A stretch of DNA of 64,000 nt from Polytrichum commune. Taxonomy: Eukaryota > Streptophyta > Polytrichopsida > Polytrichales > Polytrichaceae. The translations under genes and the position numbers were made by a program. Positions 35,484 through 48,399 of this stretch are shown here, piece by piece (position 1 is the first letter of the stretch; the number at the start of each line of letters is the position of its first letter). The notes beneath the pieces were generated by a model. That model had not been told where the DNA came from. It made no database searches and worked only from the letters and a program-made list of their open reading frames with translations. The DNA is taken from positions 46,340,758 to 46,404,757 of the forward strand of contig OX485805.1 in the NCBI GenBank assembly GCA_950295325.1. The letters run 5' to 3'.

Positions 35484-38400
35484 ATTTCGGAGCTTCAAAA
35501 CACATGATAAGTTGTAACAAAGTCAGTATACTACTTACTCAGCGCAATGTAGTGTTATTAAAGAAATTGAGCACTACGTAAACTTTGTTGAAAAATCAGC
35601 AACATGATGGACCAAGATGAGCTTGACCGACTATTTGCAACTCCCCACCCCAGCCATACTGATCAACTTAGTGGGTTGATTGGAACCTGAACCTCTAATG
35701 ATGACCTTCTTGGAACTCTGCTCTTCTAGTGAAGTTTTCAAAAACCCGAACAGAGCATTCGAGGTTTAACGCCACTCGATCATTTGTCAATCACAAAATT
35801 ATCGTAAGTTCACAATATTTAGAAGTTTGGGTGTAACGAGGAAACCCCTATTCTGACTACAAATACTAAAAAGCTCAAGAAAATATATACTCATCAAGGC
35901 AAAGGTTTCAGAAACTCAACGTAAACTCTGTAGAGTTGTATAACATTCTCTAGCACTAAGGAAGCTCAGTGCGGATTATGTTAAGAACCTCATGCAAGTA
36001 GTGAGCAGAAAGCACTTGTGTATCCAAACAATGAAACCCACCTTAACCAGAACTCTGTGGAAAATTATTTTAATTCCACAGATTCCTTAGAGCCCGTCTG
36101 ATTATCTCTCCACCAAAGGGATATGGAAAACGTCACAAGTAACCCAAATATGTGCAAAAGCATCCACAGCTTCCTCTTCACTCTCAACTCACTGTCACCA
36201 GAAACTCTTGCTTGCAAATCCTTAACCCTCAACACTGTCTTCACATTGTGCAGACAATAAAATGCCACAACACAGAATGATGGACACAAGTGGAGTGGAA
36301 GTGTAACAGACGTGCCTTGTCCTTTTCAGGGGAGACTATTAGCAGACGCTGCAACAGTGGCAACTCCGGACAAACAGGAAGGCGCACTTAAAATACAGTA
36401 GATGTGCCTTTAGATGGATACTTTTCTACTTCAAATTTACGCCCACTTCTCGTAGAATACTACGAATCACGCAATTAGTGCGAAATGCTAAGCCAATCCA
36501 AGTGCTCCCTGTAGCCATTTCTCTGGAGCTCGTATGAATATCTTATGCATTATCAAAGTAAAGATTCTTGTACTCATCAAGTGGTCATATACTGGAGGTC
36601 CCATCAATCATGTTGACTATTGAGCAAGCTAGAATGGATAGCATCTCTTGAGAACGTAGTCTTCTCTCCTTTCAACACATGTATTATTGGTGCCAATTCT
36701 TAGATCCACACCTAACCACATACAACTTAAATATAGGTGTCCAGATTCGTGTTGTGTTGGATTTAGGCACGACTACGTTATGGCCAAACTTATGTTTGGT
36801 GAGTTATGCCAAAGGGTGCAAGTTCTTGATATGACATAATAGTGACCTACCAGGGGAGAGGACAACTTGGGGTGAAAGTGTTGATTATCATTGTAGAGAT
36901 TGGTGTTTGTTATTTCTAACCAAATTAACCACTAAATCAGAGTCACAGGCCATGAATTATTCTAGTGAGCTTGAGCTGGGATGAATTTGTAAGCAACCTA
37001 TAGGGGGTATGCTTTTATTATCACCTTCGGTAGGTGTTACAAAACCAAACCCCATGCATAAGCTCAATTTATGGCAGCGATAATATCATGATGGAGGAAC
37101 ATTGACAAAAGGTATTGAACTTTCAATACGGAAGTGAAAAAGGCTTATTCTGAGAAAGATCTTGTACGTTTCTTAATTATAGTAATGTATGGCAAATATT
37201 GATACAAAAGTACCTTGCAGTCAAACATCCACTCAATTGGTCATGGCACTAGAAGAAATGATCTTATCCAAATGAACCCCACATGGTAGTTCTTTTTGCT
37301 CTAAAAACTGGCCCAGTAGTTGTTTGGTGTAAACTTGCATTTCAATTGAGATGGCCAAGTGGAACCCTCGGTAAGATAGTGGCCATGTCACTTGTTTTGG
37401 TGGCCTCTATTGTTTTGAGGTGACCACCACCCATGTCGGTCTTGTATACCATTCGCCAGACATACCAATTGAGGGTGGATAGTCTGGGTAGCACCGTGGA
37501 GCCCTCCAACCTTGGTTGTGTGATTGTTCATGGTAGGGGTGCGCAAGAGGGAGGCAATGAGTTGTAACCTTACCCACATGGTGTGATTTACCTTGACGAA
37601 GAGACTTATTGATTGAATTATGCAAGAATGAAAGACTAATCATACTGAGTTGTACTTATAAGCATAATTAGCATGTGAGCATATGGTGTTTGTATTCATT
37701 GGAGTTGGACAACTCAAGGCGCAAGCATGATCAAGTGGATAGTTCATGTACCTTGCATAGGTTTAAGTGAAAGTGATTCAAAACTAGACACTAACTTTGA
37801 ATTTTGTGAAGGGAAAAAATCATAAGCATTTTAAAAACACATTGATCTACAAAGCCAAGAAACTTATGTTGACAAAAGTTTCTTCAAGAAAAGTGTACAT
37901 ATGTTAGTAGACCGTGGAAGTTGTGTACAAGTAGATGATATTCAACCAGTAATTTTCCTAAATTAGTTCAAAATATGATACAATTACATAAAATTCATGT
38001 TTTTCTTCAAATTTTTGTAATGGTGCCCTCAAGTTCATAATACATTCAAGGAATATGAAAATAATAATAATATATAAGTCCAACTTCAAAATATTTAAGG
38101 TCATGAAATCTACGTCCAAAACCATATTTGGCCATTATCTTTTGAGCATCACTTTCAATGATGATTTTTTCATATTTCATCTTGATATTCTATGTTTGAT
38201 TATCTAACAGAACAATAGAGGTCGGAATGGAAAAATAATCTATTCAAACAACACTTTGCTACTTATTTTAGGCATTTAACCAAAAACACGATTTTAGAGT
38301 ATCATAAGCATTTTTTTCATACACTTGACCGTGTTTGCTCCCCTCCCAATGATTCATAGATTGAATAGATGAATCAAGTTAGAATTAGACAGTTTCAACT

Positions 38401-39883
38401 AGACGATTGTGATTGAGCTAGATGATGGAAGATGATTCTAGAAGAACCAAAGTTAGAAGATTTGTAATAAAACCAAAGATAGAATAATGAGAAGAATAAT
38501 TTTTTGTATGACAAATGGAAAGTAAAAATAATGCCTTTGGCATATAAGCAAGCTTGGAGGAGGAGAGAGGATATTTTGTCTCTCTCCTACGGTCAGGTGA
38601 TTCAAGTTCATAAGCAATTACAACATTATGATTAAGTTTTTTCGCTTTTGAAAAGGACAAACTTTGAAAGTTCACAATGTTAGTGATTCATGTGCATTCA
38701 TAATTGCATTTTAAAAAAAAATTGGTGTAAAAGAGGAACTTGACACATGGTCACCAAAGTTGGGTTGGCCTAGTCATTGTTGTATCCACGTATGCCGCAT
38801 TGGTTGTGGGTCAGTTGCCATAGAGGTGGCATTGGTTACGCATGAGTGAATGCCACTCTTGGGGGGATAGACACTTCATAATACATATTGTATGAACTAA
38901 CATCAGGAGTGTAAGAAGGGGTATTATTTGAGGCATTAGCATACATAGTATACATAAGTGAGAGGTATGATTTTTTCTTTAGTGTGTACATTTAAAAAGG
39001 CTATCAAGAATGTTGAAGTAAAGGTAGATGTACAAAAAGGGGCCCTTTGGTTTTAGAGAAAGTTGATGATAAATATAGTTCCATCCAATTCATGTCTTCA
39101 TCCATTGTTATCATATGGTAATAACCCTCAATGGCTGCCTTGTCCATTCTTGTTGGGGATTGCATATGGGTTCTAGGTTTTATAAAATGCAAGCTTGACA
39201 TGGGCTCCCTTGAGTTTTGCTCTCTGAATTGTGGCTAATTTATTGTGCTTTTGTCTTTGTTTGCTTGATGCAATCGTTGAGTTACATGCTATGGATGAAA
39301 AAACTTTCTTATTAGATAATGAAAGTGGATTTTATATGTAATAAATGCCTATTTAATTCAAGCTTCATATTTTGTATATGTAGTGAAGGCATTTATTACA
39401 TTACATTGAAAACTAATAAAGATACATGCGTCCATTTTCTAGCTTGCAATTAGTATGTATGCACTTGTTTCCCTTTGTAAACTTCTTGTACATAGGTGAT
39501 TTAATTTCATAGTCACACCCACGCACATCATTTAGGTTTCCAATATAAGGTCCAAACCCTGGAGTGCCACTGAGGGTGGCCAATGGGTGAGGGTACGTTG
39601 ATATTGAGTTGGTGTGCATTAGTGTTGAATGTTGTTGGATGGGTGTTGAGGAGGGGTTAGGTGGGTGTTAAATGGGCATTGGGTTCGCATTGGATGCCAA
39701 TGGGTTAGTACATGATGCCAATGGGTTGGTATTGGGTTGGAATTGGTAGGTGTTATGGAGTTTCTTTGGCACATTACGTGCAATCCGAATTATTTTAAAA
39801 GCATTTAAAGAAAACATTTGACCTCCTTCGCCTTCAAAAACCCAAACCCCTCCACAAATAAAGGATTTGGGCTTTAAAATACG
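35484..39883. other. Gene-free spacer upstream of the NB-ARC gene
   Basis: Contains the undefined promoter of the minus-strand NB-ARC gene and AT-rich sequence. At 36065-36180 the sequence CACCAAAGGGATATGGAAAACG and later words resemble 9340-9400 and 43660-43720, so a diverged dispersed-repeat fragment lies here. No other coding region, RNA or ordered repeat recognised. Confidence 0.5.
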
Positions 39884-40517
39884 CCCAGGGAGTGCACTGT
39901 TCAAGTACTGTAAATATACATGTGCGTGCACAAAAGGGGTATTATTTAGAACAAGCATGTACAATATGTACGTACAAGAGACATATTGCTATTAAGCATG
40001 AAGTAGATATACATGAGGCTAGAGATAAGGCTGTAGAAAAATATATGTAAAGTACGGGTTTACGCGTTCAAGTCAGACCTGGACCAAGAATCATGCATTT
40101 TTCCATCCACTAAGTAACAACCTTATTTGGAGTTATGATCTCACAGATCATATTATGGTAGAATTGGATACGGTTATTGCTTTGGCCAATTTGACGTATG
40201 ATGCTGAAACATACACGTACGAACTTCATCCAAGTGATGAAAAAGTCTTTCACGACTTTATAACTAAAAATTCATGATTTGATATTATACATATAATAGG
40301 GCCATATTTTTACATTTTCACACATTTGTACACATGTTATATACAATTTATGTACTTTTTTTGGACCCTTTTGTACGTATGGAAATGTGTTTTGAAGCAA
40401 TGAGATTTGTAAGTATATTGCTTGATTTTAGCAAAAATAAAATGTATACAGGGGTGTTTTAATAAGGGGCATGCACGCACGTGATACTTGGTTTTAATGA
40501 ATAGTGCACTCCCTGAG
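39884..40517. mobile_element. hAT-like non-autonomous element, copy C
   Basis: Inverted ends CCCAGGGAGTGCACT (left) and CTCAGGGAGTGCACT (right, complement) are flanked by the 8-bp duplication AAAATACG (39876-39883 and 40518-40525). Subterminal ATGTGCGTGCACAAAAGG and ATCACGTGCGTGC match copies A and B. 634 bp with no transposase frame. It interrupts a unit of a ~85-bp tandem repeat. Confidence 0.87.
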
Positions 40518-40740
40518 AAAATACGCATCCAAAAAATTGGACGTCAACAATCACTTCACCTCCTACACCTTCAAAAAACCAAAATCCACAAAAATTATGC
40601 ACATAGGCTTCAAAATATGCATCAACATCAACATACATTTGACCCTTAACACATCCAAAAAAAACAAAACCCACAAAAATTAAGCACTTGGGCTTCAAAA
40701 TATGCATTACAAATTGATCATCAACATACATATGACCTCC
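40518..40740. repeat. ~85-bp tandem repeat units
   Basis: Units near 40563-40645 and 40646-40740 share CCACAAAAATTA.GCAC and GGCTTCAAAATATGCAT. A third, diverged unit is at 39806-39883, separated by the hAT-like insertion. Confidence 0.8.
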
Positions 40741-40964
40741 AATATTGAATTAAAGAACCAAGCAAAACCAAATAAGAAAGAAAGAGAAGAACTTACCTTG
40801 AAGATGACGAATTGACTAAGAGCACCAACGTGACCAAAAGAACCAACACCATGTGTAGCAAGCAAAAGAGGAGAAGGAGAGAGAATAGCAACACTAGAAT
40901 TGTTATTCTCACTAGTGTAGTTGCAGTAGTGTTGAGTTCAAGATGACAATGGCATTTAAGAATG

Positions 40965-41512
40965 AAGGATCCATATCCATCGTGCTCTATGGCAACAACT
41001 AACCTCCCACAATAATAATGCTCAAAATACAACCCAGTGGTCACCCTATGACCCCATATATATACCCTTAACACATAAATTACTACCTAGTGGCTACATG
41101 AGTGGTATCGTATCATGTCCACGTATACCATCGGTGCCAAAATACATATTAATCTTTATCACAATATTGAATTTATCCAAATGTCAACCTCGTTGTAGTC
41201 AAAATTGCACTCAAAATGGCAGTACCAATCACAACGAAATGGAAATGGAATTGGTAGAGATGGCTATAGTGAACCCAAAAGCAATTGGCACCACCTGCCA
41301 CAAGTCATTTGCACACAATTTCAATTGCTTTGAGCTCATCTTTTGTACCTTCATTATGATAAATGTTGTGGGTATATGTATTGAAATCAATTTTTTTGAA
41401 GTATACCTTCTATTCCACTTTACATATATGAAAGAATCCAAAAACTAAACTTTTCATTGCATTTGCAAGTTCTATATGTCTAAGATTTCAACAATGCTAC
41501 ATAATGAAAAAT
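40965..41512. repeat. Dispersed repeat, copy 2, first block
   Basis: Matches 8372-8910 in the same orientation, ending at CAATGCTACATAATGAA in both, after which the copies diverge completely. Confidence 0.85.
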
Positions 41513-43534
41513 GATCAAACTTCATGTTCAAATACTTGACCTACATTTGACCTTATGCTACTGTTTTTTATACCATATGTTATATAGTTTGTGAAATGTT
41601 TTATAATTTATGGATCATCAAATCTTACAATAATGATAATTTATTTATGGATTTATATTATAATGGTAAGTTGATATTATTAATCTATACCTATATGATT
41701 ATAAGATTATGCAAATTAAAATAAGTTATTGGTATGGTTAGCTTGCCATTAAAAAAACTTTAAAATGTTTTTTGATAAAAAAAACCCCATAGAGGGGAAA
41801 AAACTTAGGAAAAATGAGTGTTGCGAAATATGGGTGTGTGTATGATAAATACGCTCAAGCCATAAAGCGTTGAAATAAACACCTTGTCATACTAAACAAT
41901 ACCATAACATTACTTAACACTCAACACTTGTTTTGTGAGCCTTTGGAATATAACAATGGGATGCTAAAAAATTTGTGCAGGGAGACTCAAATTAAGATTG
42001 AGTTCCTAGCATCCCACTTTAATATTATGAAGGATCACGTTGCTCGGGGGGTTCACTGGCAAAAATCGTAGAACAACGTGCGATAAAAAATAGGGTCCAA
42101 TATATTCATTGTAGATAAATTTTGTAAAAAGTGTACATGTAAAATAGGGGATTTTAAAATAATGAAACATGTTTACATGTAAAATACCATCACATATAAT
42201 ATTTTCAGGCTTTTTACATGTAAAATACCATCACCTTATAATCTTTTCTGCAAGGTAAATAACCCCCGCAATAAATAAGTCCCAAATGCACGTGTATGCA
42301 AAATATAAGAGGGAGTGAACCCCCCGAGTCACGTTGCTGAGTAATGTTATGAATAATTAATTATGTGCATATTATTCGGCATCAACATTTAAGTATGACA
42401 TTTGAGTTGGTAGAGAATTTATCTGGAATGCAAAAAAACAAACAAACCAATAAAAATAAAATAAAAATCTAGTGTAATTCTAGAAATGAAAAAATGAAAA
42501 TTTAACATGGTCGTGTTCAAACATGGGAAAACATTTTATAGGGTTTACTTTTAAACACCAAACGACTTAAGGTCAAGTTCCATGCAAAGGGGAGGAAAAT
42601 TGTTACGCCCCTAATTGGAGTGATATGACACAAGCACTTGTGGGAGTGGACCTTGGGGCGGTGCCCAAGTATTGCAAAGTGACAAGATGATGGCCACCCA
42701 CATGAAGGGTGGCAAAGCACACTTGTGGCGTTACCTAAAGGGACCAGACCTAAGCCTTGTGAAGGCTTAGTGTGAAGGTTGTCCTAGAAGGAGTTGCAAG
42801 CTGCATTCTAGGGACATCGTTCATCTTTTAATTTTCTGAAATCAAGATCATTTTATGCGATTGGGGTAATTGAACTACAATTGGAAAGGTATTCGCAAGG
42901 AATGCAACCTACATAGTTTGTCAAAGTCTGGTGGAGGTTTAGCCCCAAAAGTTGTAGTTGGCCTCACTTTGGGGTGGACATTTCTTTCTTTGATGGTGTG
43001 AGGGGTCTTGCACAGAGGACCAAAAGCTTACATGAATGAGGAAGGGTAGTGAAGTCACGGCATGGTTTTTCAAGACTTCCCCCAATCCCAAGGGTAGTGT
43101 GGCTAGTCCAAGTGGAGCTATTTGGGCTCTTAAATGACCTACACTAGGAAGGGCATATCCTAAACTCCCCATAAAGAGTTTCAAGGATAGTGAGGGGTGA
43201 TGGCTGCTCGCGAAGAGTTCAAGGCTTGTCCCTAGGACCACGAGTTGGGGGTGGCTCTGGACTCACAATCTCGAAAGCACTGGGGTCCGTGGTATCTCAT
43301 AGCATGGCGTGTGCCATGTATGCTGTACTCAAGTATAATGAAGAAAATGGGACTATCTCATGCATGGCCTTGGTTGTGCAAAGTGAATGGCATCGCAAAT
43401 ACATTGAGTTCCACTTGACTATCGCCATTGTTACACAATTGGCCACCTTTGAAGTGTGGGTTTGGGCTGCAACACAAATGGTGGTGGTGGTGGTGGCAAC
43501 GGCGGCGGCGGCGGATGACCTCATACCTCTATAC
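41513..43534. other. Unmatched DNA splitting dispersed repeat copy 2
   Basis: About 2 kb with no counterpart in copy 1. It contains the hAT-like copy B. From about 42602 (TGTTACGCCCCTAATTGG) the sequence becomes GC-richer. An open frame at 43190-43627 has no recognisable domain and ends in GGT and GGC triplet runs (43480-43515), so I do not call it a gene. Confidence 0.5.
42043..42328. mobile_element. hAT-like non-autonomous element, copy B
   Basis: Perfect 15-bp inverted ends CTCGGGGGGTTCACT, flanked by the 8-bp duplication TCACGTTG (42035-42042 and 42329-42336). Internal GAACAACGTGCGATAAAA and TGCACGTGTATGCA match copy A. At 286 bp it is a deletion derivative. Confidence 0.92.
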
Positions 43535-44665
43535 ATTTCAGGCGAGGAAAGCACAGAGAAGAAACACAAGAGCAACCATAGACCATTTCTCACACTTGTA
43601 TATCCAAACAATACGAAGCCATCTTAAAAAATGTTTACGCCCACAAAGTCCTCAAACCCCATCGGATTCCCTCTCCACTACAGGGTTATGAAGTACGTAA
43701 ATCACAAGTAACCCAAATAAATGCAAAAGCATCCACAATTCATTGTTGTCAAAATTGATTAACCTCTCACTTGGGAATTCCTAACCTCAACTTAGGTCTT
43801 TGCATTGTGCAGACAAATATAGAACGATGGACACAATGTAAGTATGTTTTGCTAATCACCTATGATCAGGGAGAACCGGCAGTTAGTTACACATGACCAG
43901 GTTGAGTTTGAGAAGTAACCGGTTGAAGTTCAAGACTGCAGAAAAACTATCCATCATTTTAGAGGAATTTATAGAATATACCCCAATTTAATAAAGGAAA
44001 ACCGGAGGATGTCAACATGTAACCGGGTTGGACTTGCAAACACTAGGATCTCAACCGGTTATGCCCAAAGATCTCCCTAATCATTGCTGATCACATAGAA
44101 AAGGTTTGGGCACATGGCCCAATTGTGTTGCCCCACAGCTGTCACTAGAGAGGTCAGGCAACTGGACCAGTGGCGGTACAACACAACAAAAAGTGGTTGT
44201 TGCCAAGGCAAGCCACCATAGAAGCTATGTAATGTTGAAGAACATAGCCTACATTTTATCCCAACATAATAAACACATTGCGTATGTTTTACTTGATGGT
44301 TAATTCATGTGTTTTTATCACATTTTTTTACTATCACCTTCAATTTTTTTTTTTTAGTTGTTGCAACCCAGGCCCTCCAAGGGCCACCCCAGCTATGGAA
44401 GCGGAGGCCATGTGCCCAACCCTAGAGCTTTGTCCTGCAAAGTGTTGGATTTATACAACTTTTCAACCATAGTTGGGAATCATGTAACCCTTTGAACCAA
44501 TGTGCAAATATGGTAATATGTGCATGCAAATTTTTGACTTCAACAATTCATAGTAAATTCAAATTTTAGGTATAAAATTACCGAAAAAATTGTAATCTTG
44601 CTAATTTCTCTCTTCCTACACAAGAGTTTTTTTGACCACCTTATACTTCTCCAAATCAAGTAGAG
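43535..44665. repeat. Dispersed repeat, copy 2, second block
   Basis: Matches 9226-10260 in the same orientation. It is interrupted by a MITE at 43860-44083 that is absent from copy 1. Confidence 0.85.
43860..44083. mobile_element. MITE with GGGAGA-type ends, copy D
   Basis: Inverted ends TGATCAGGGAGA / TGATTAGGGAGA bound a segment missing from the paralogous site at about 9544-9556 (TTGCTAATCACAGAGAAAAG). The flanks TTGCTAATCAC (43849-43859) and TTGCTGATCAC (44084-44094) are a 9-11-bp target duplication with one change. A second full copy in inverted orientation is at 50808-51031. A 9-bp class duplication suggests a MULE-type MITE. Confidence 0.88.
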
Positions 44666-46832
44666 AATCTCTCAAGGGATCAATAATAGTGCCTCTACTC
44701 TATTGGAAGTAGGTACAACCCGTGTGCAAGCAATTGAGCGCTTCTTATTCTAAGGAAAGACTACAGTAGAGGAGCCCATAACCGATCACTTAAGAGATTT
44801 TGTGCCAAAGTTGGAGAAGCACAAGGTGGTGCAAATTATACATGTATAGGAAGATAGAAATCAGGAGGATTGTAAATTTTTCGGTAATTTAATTCCTTGA
44901 ATTGAAGTTATAATGAATCTTTGAAGCCAAAAGTTGGCTTGTACATATCACCAATGTTCAGAGCCTACCATAATTACTCATTCCTCCACACTTTAGCACT
45001 CAAAACCGGGAGATATGTCATGACACTATTGAATCTGGCCCACTCAAAATTCAAGCCCAAGCTTATCGAAAATTCAACCCCAGCCTAACCAAAAATACAA
45101 TCCCAGCCTGATTGAAATTGCGGTACCCTATAGATTGCCGATGGGATCCTTGCCCGCCCTGCCCGTTGCCTAGCCCAGTGTTTCCAAGTCCAACCGAGCA
45201 CATGCTAACATCTTCATGCCCACGTCTTCCATCCATGTGCATGGGAACGAATTCAAAGAAGCCTTGTAAGGTGCCCAAATCTGAACTAGTTACCGAAATC
45301 TCTTCCCACAGGTTTCGATGCTTGCAGCTCCTCCGTGGACGATGGACCTTGAATATAACGACCATTAGTCGGAGCTGACTGCGGAGATCATTATTGTTGG
45401 CCGGGGCAGGAGGAGTTGCCACATGCGGAATAGAGATCTGTGCAGGCAACTGAGACTTGAGAAGAATCGGTTGCAACAACTTGTAAGTATTGATTTGTGT
45501 TTCTGTGGTGTTTCCATATACCGATGGTGCAAAGAATGAAACACATTCTAGGAAGGCAACTAGGCAGCTGACAGAGAGACATGCCACTCTATTCTGGGTG
45601 CAACATGCAAGATTGCATAGAAACCTCGCAGGTGAATGTGAACACTATCTTAAGATTTTTCATATTTGAGGATATTTGTTTAGTGCGACAAGCCTTGATA
45701 TGAAGTTCACAAAAGAACCAAACACCCATTGATGATCCAGGGCCTTTAGGAGTAGACGACCCTGGTTGTGTACCATATTCTGAAGTGGAATATTAATTTG
45801 ATTCATTAGAATCCTTTGGTAGAAGCAAGGGAACCATATTGTAAACACTGCACAATGGTTAATATCCATGATCATACCACTGCCAGCGAACATGATATCA
45901 CATAGAAAGACAAATTACTCTAGTTTTACTGTCCTATTTCCTGCACACTTTGAGTCTGTTCCTCCTGATACTCCTATGTATTGGAAACATGCTATGAGCT
46001 CTCCAACTTTTTATTGTAAGTTGCCTATTCCTCCATGACTATCGTAGACATGCTACTAACCGTGCATATTTGGGTTTCAAATGGTTTTCCACAAGGTGGG
46101 TTAAACCTTTTTTAATTTTAAAAAAAAAATTGTAATTAGTAAATGAGATGAGAGTATTGTGGTAAAATGAAATGACAATTGTATTTGAAAAGTTGTAACC
46201 TTTCTACAATCAAGTTCACAACTATATGCATCAATGTGTGATCAATGTGCCATTCACTAACCGTGCATGTTAGGTTTCACTAAAGGAGCTACAAATGTTG
46301 CCCTCTTCTTTGTAGGCATAGGAAATTGATGAGGTTTTGATATTGTCCTTTTGACTTGTGTAGCCATTTTCTTCTCAAGTTGTTGAATTTTTGCATCTTT
46401 TTTGGCCCCGGCAAGGTCTGCTCTTTTCATCTTCATCAAATTGCTACATCTACACCTTGCTATGTGATTTGACTGAAGGAAACTCCATGATGAGTGTGAG
46501 TTGACAGTGATGTTTTAGGTCATTGGCGCGGTCATGATTGAGTTTGAGAGACATCGGACGGTTGAGATTGCATGTGATATAATTTGACGGCCGAGATTAA
46601 AAGTACACGGTAAGTGGCATGGTGGAGTATGGTGACATGCACGATAAGTGGTGCTGCACGGTCAGTAGCATGTCTACGATAGTTTCTAATCCAAGATCAA
46701 GCAAGCCCAGTTGATCCTGGATCTACATTTGCATCCGGGAATGAAAAGTGGCCTCTGTTCAAGATGCAGATGCAAATCCAAGCAAAACTACCGTTGGATT
46801 TCCTCTAAAATGATCGGTAGATTCATGAAGTC
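44666..46832. other. Spacer without a supportable gene
   Basis: A minus-strand frame at 45063-45587 and an overlapping one at 45391-45582 (SVACTDLYSACGNSSC) could be exon remnants, but I recognise no family. A poly-A tract lies near 46120. Nothing else ordered is seen. Confidence 0.4.
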
Positions 46833-47473
46833 ATGAACTTCAACCGGTTATTTCTCAAACTCGTCTGGTTCATTTGTAATGGTTAATTTTTCGGAGTCTC
46901 AAACCTCAACTGGTTGTTTCCCAAACTCCATCCGGTTCATCTGTAACTAGTAAATTTTTTGAAGCTCCAAACCTCAATCAGTTATTTCTCAAACTCGTCA
47001 CGTTCATTTGTAACTACACTAAATATGATATTTAGTGTTTGATACACTAAATACAAACGCATACACTAAATATCACTAACCCTATGAAAGTAAGTAACAT
47101 TAAATGTAAACTCAAACACTAAATATCAACTATGGTAATATGTGGAAGTTACATGCACGAATTTAGTGTTAGTAAGGTTATGAAAAAAAAGTTAACAATG
47201 ATAAAAGGAGAAGGGAGGTGGCGGTAGGGAAGGTGCATTTATGTCTAACACTAATTATCAAAGAATTGATAATTAGTGTTGGGCACGATAGGGTGGTAAT
47301 AACACTAAATATCATTTTTAGTGTAGTGATGTTTCTAAATTCCCAAACCTCATCGAGTTATTTGTCAAACACATCCAGTTCATCTAAAACTAGTATTTTA
47401 CCTAAAGTCTCAAACCTGAACGGATTATTTCTCAAACTCATCTGGAACATCTGTAACTAGTAGTTTTTTTGCA
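46833..47473. repeat. Five ~65-bp tandem units split by a MITE
   Basis: The unit reads approximately TCAAACCTCAACCGGTTATT, then TCTCAAACTCATCCGGTTCA, then a TCTGTAACTAGTAA stretch. Units 1-2 are 46833-46961, unit 3 starts at 46963 and is cut at 47016, and units 4-5 run 47340-47473. The same unit occurs once inside the MITE copies at 43860 and 50808. Confidence 0.85.
47017..47323. mobile_element. TA-flanked MITE, copy 2, inserted in a tandem repeat
   Basis: Ends CACTAAATATGATATTTAGTG and the inverted CACTAAAAATGATATTTAGTG. TA lies at 47015-47016 and 47324-47325. It interrupts the third 65-bp unit exactly at TA of GTAACTAG. Internal inverted pieces (AACACTAATTATC around 47250-47280) give extra hairpins. 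Confidence 0.85.
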
Positions 47474-48399
47474 TGTGGGACAAGGTGAACAACAAATACT
47501 AGGGGCAAGCAACGTCACATGCCATTCTACATCATCATCGCACATATCATTACATCGTCAATACACATACATTTTACACCCGCTTGTGTAATGATTATGT
47601 AATGATATAAGATGGTCATTCAAAAACATATATTGTACATAAACAATGTTGACATTGTAGATGTAATATTTTGCAAGTTTGATACACAAACATGTTTAAC
47701 CAATTATGAACTTGTTACTAAAGTAATCACAATCAATATGATAATTTTTTTAATATCAATAGAATAGTTGTCCAAAAATATTAAGCATACAATTTACATC
47801 CAATTATATGTTGATTGTGTAAGAATTCTAGAATGATACAAGAATGTCAATCAAGAATGTAGATTGCACATAAACAATATTGAAATTATCGATGTAACTT
47901 TTGGTAAGAATGAAATACAAACATGTCAAATGAATGAAAAATGTGTTACCAAACTGGTTGCAATCAACATTTGATATATCAAATGTCCAAAAAACAAACG
48001 AGTATTATTTGTAATCATAATGCACTTGATATATTAATTTTATATTTTTGGCCCAATATAGAGGTGTGTTTTTAATATTATAACATGATATCATCAAATT
48101 TTAGACATATTGCTATTCCATTGCAAAATTACTATAAAGGTGGTCATGTGATGTAAGTGGGTAACTCTCTTAGTAACGGTTTTTAAACATAGGCACAACA
48201 CATTATGACTGTTGCTTTTGCTCATGGTATGTAAACAACATCTTGATATATTTGTGACATCCTTGCAACAATTTTGCAATGGTACATTTTTCAACTTGTT
48301 CATAGACACGTATGATGAAAACATTTATTCAATAATATTTTTTTATGTATCGATTATGATTCATGGAAGGTTAAGCACATGATGTTCAGGTGATTCACA
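47474..48399. other. AT-rich spacer
   Basis: No gene, RNA or ordered repeat recognised. Confidence 0.5.

Noticed and set aside
42602-42900. Possible solo LTR beginning TGTTACGCCCC
   Set aside because: No matching CA end with a 5-bp duplication and no second LTR could be found.
43190-43627. 145-codon open frame
   Set aside because: No recognisable domain; part of it comes from GGT and GGC triplet runs, and it lies in repeat DNA.
45063-45587. 174-codon minus-strand open frame
   Set aside because: No family recognised, overlapping frames on both strands look equally plausible, and no supporting splice structure was found.
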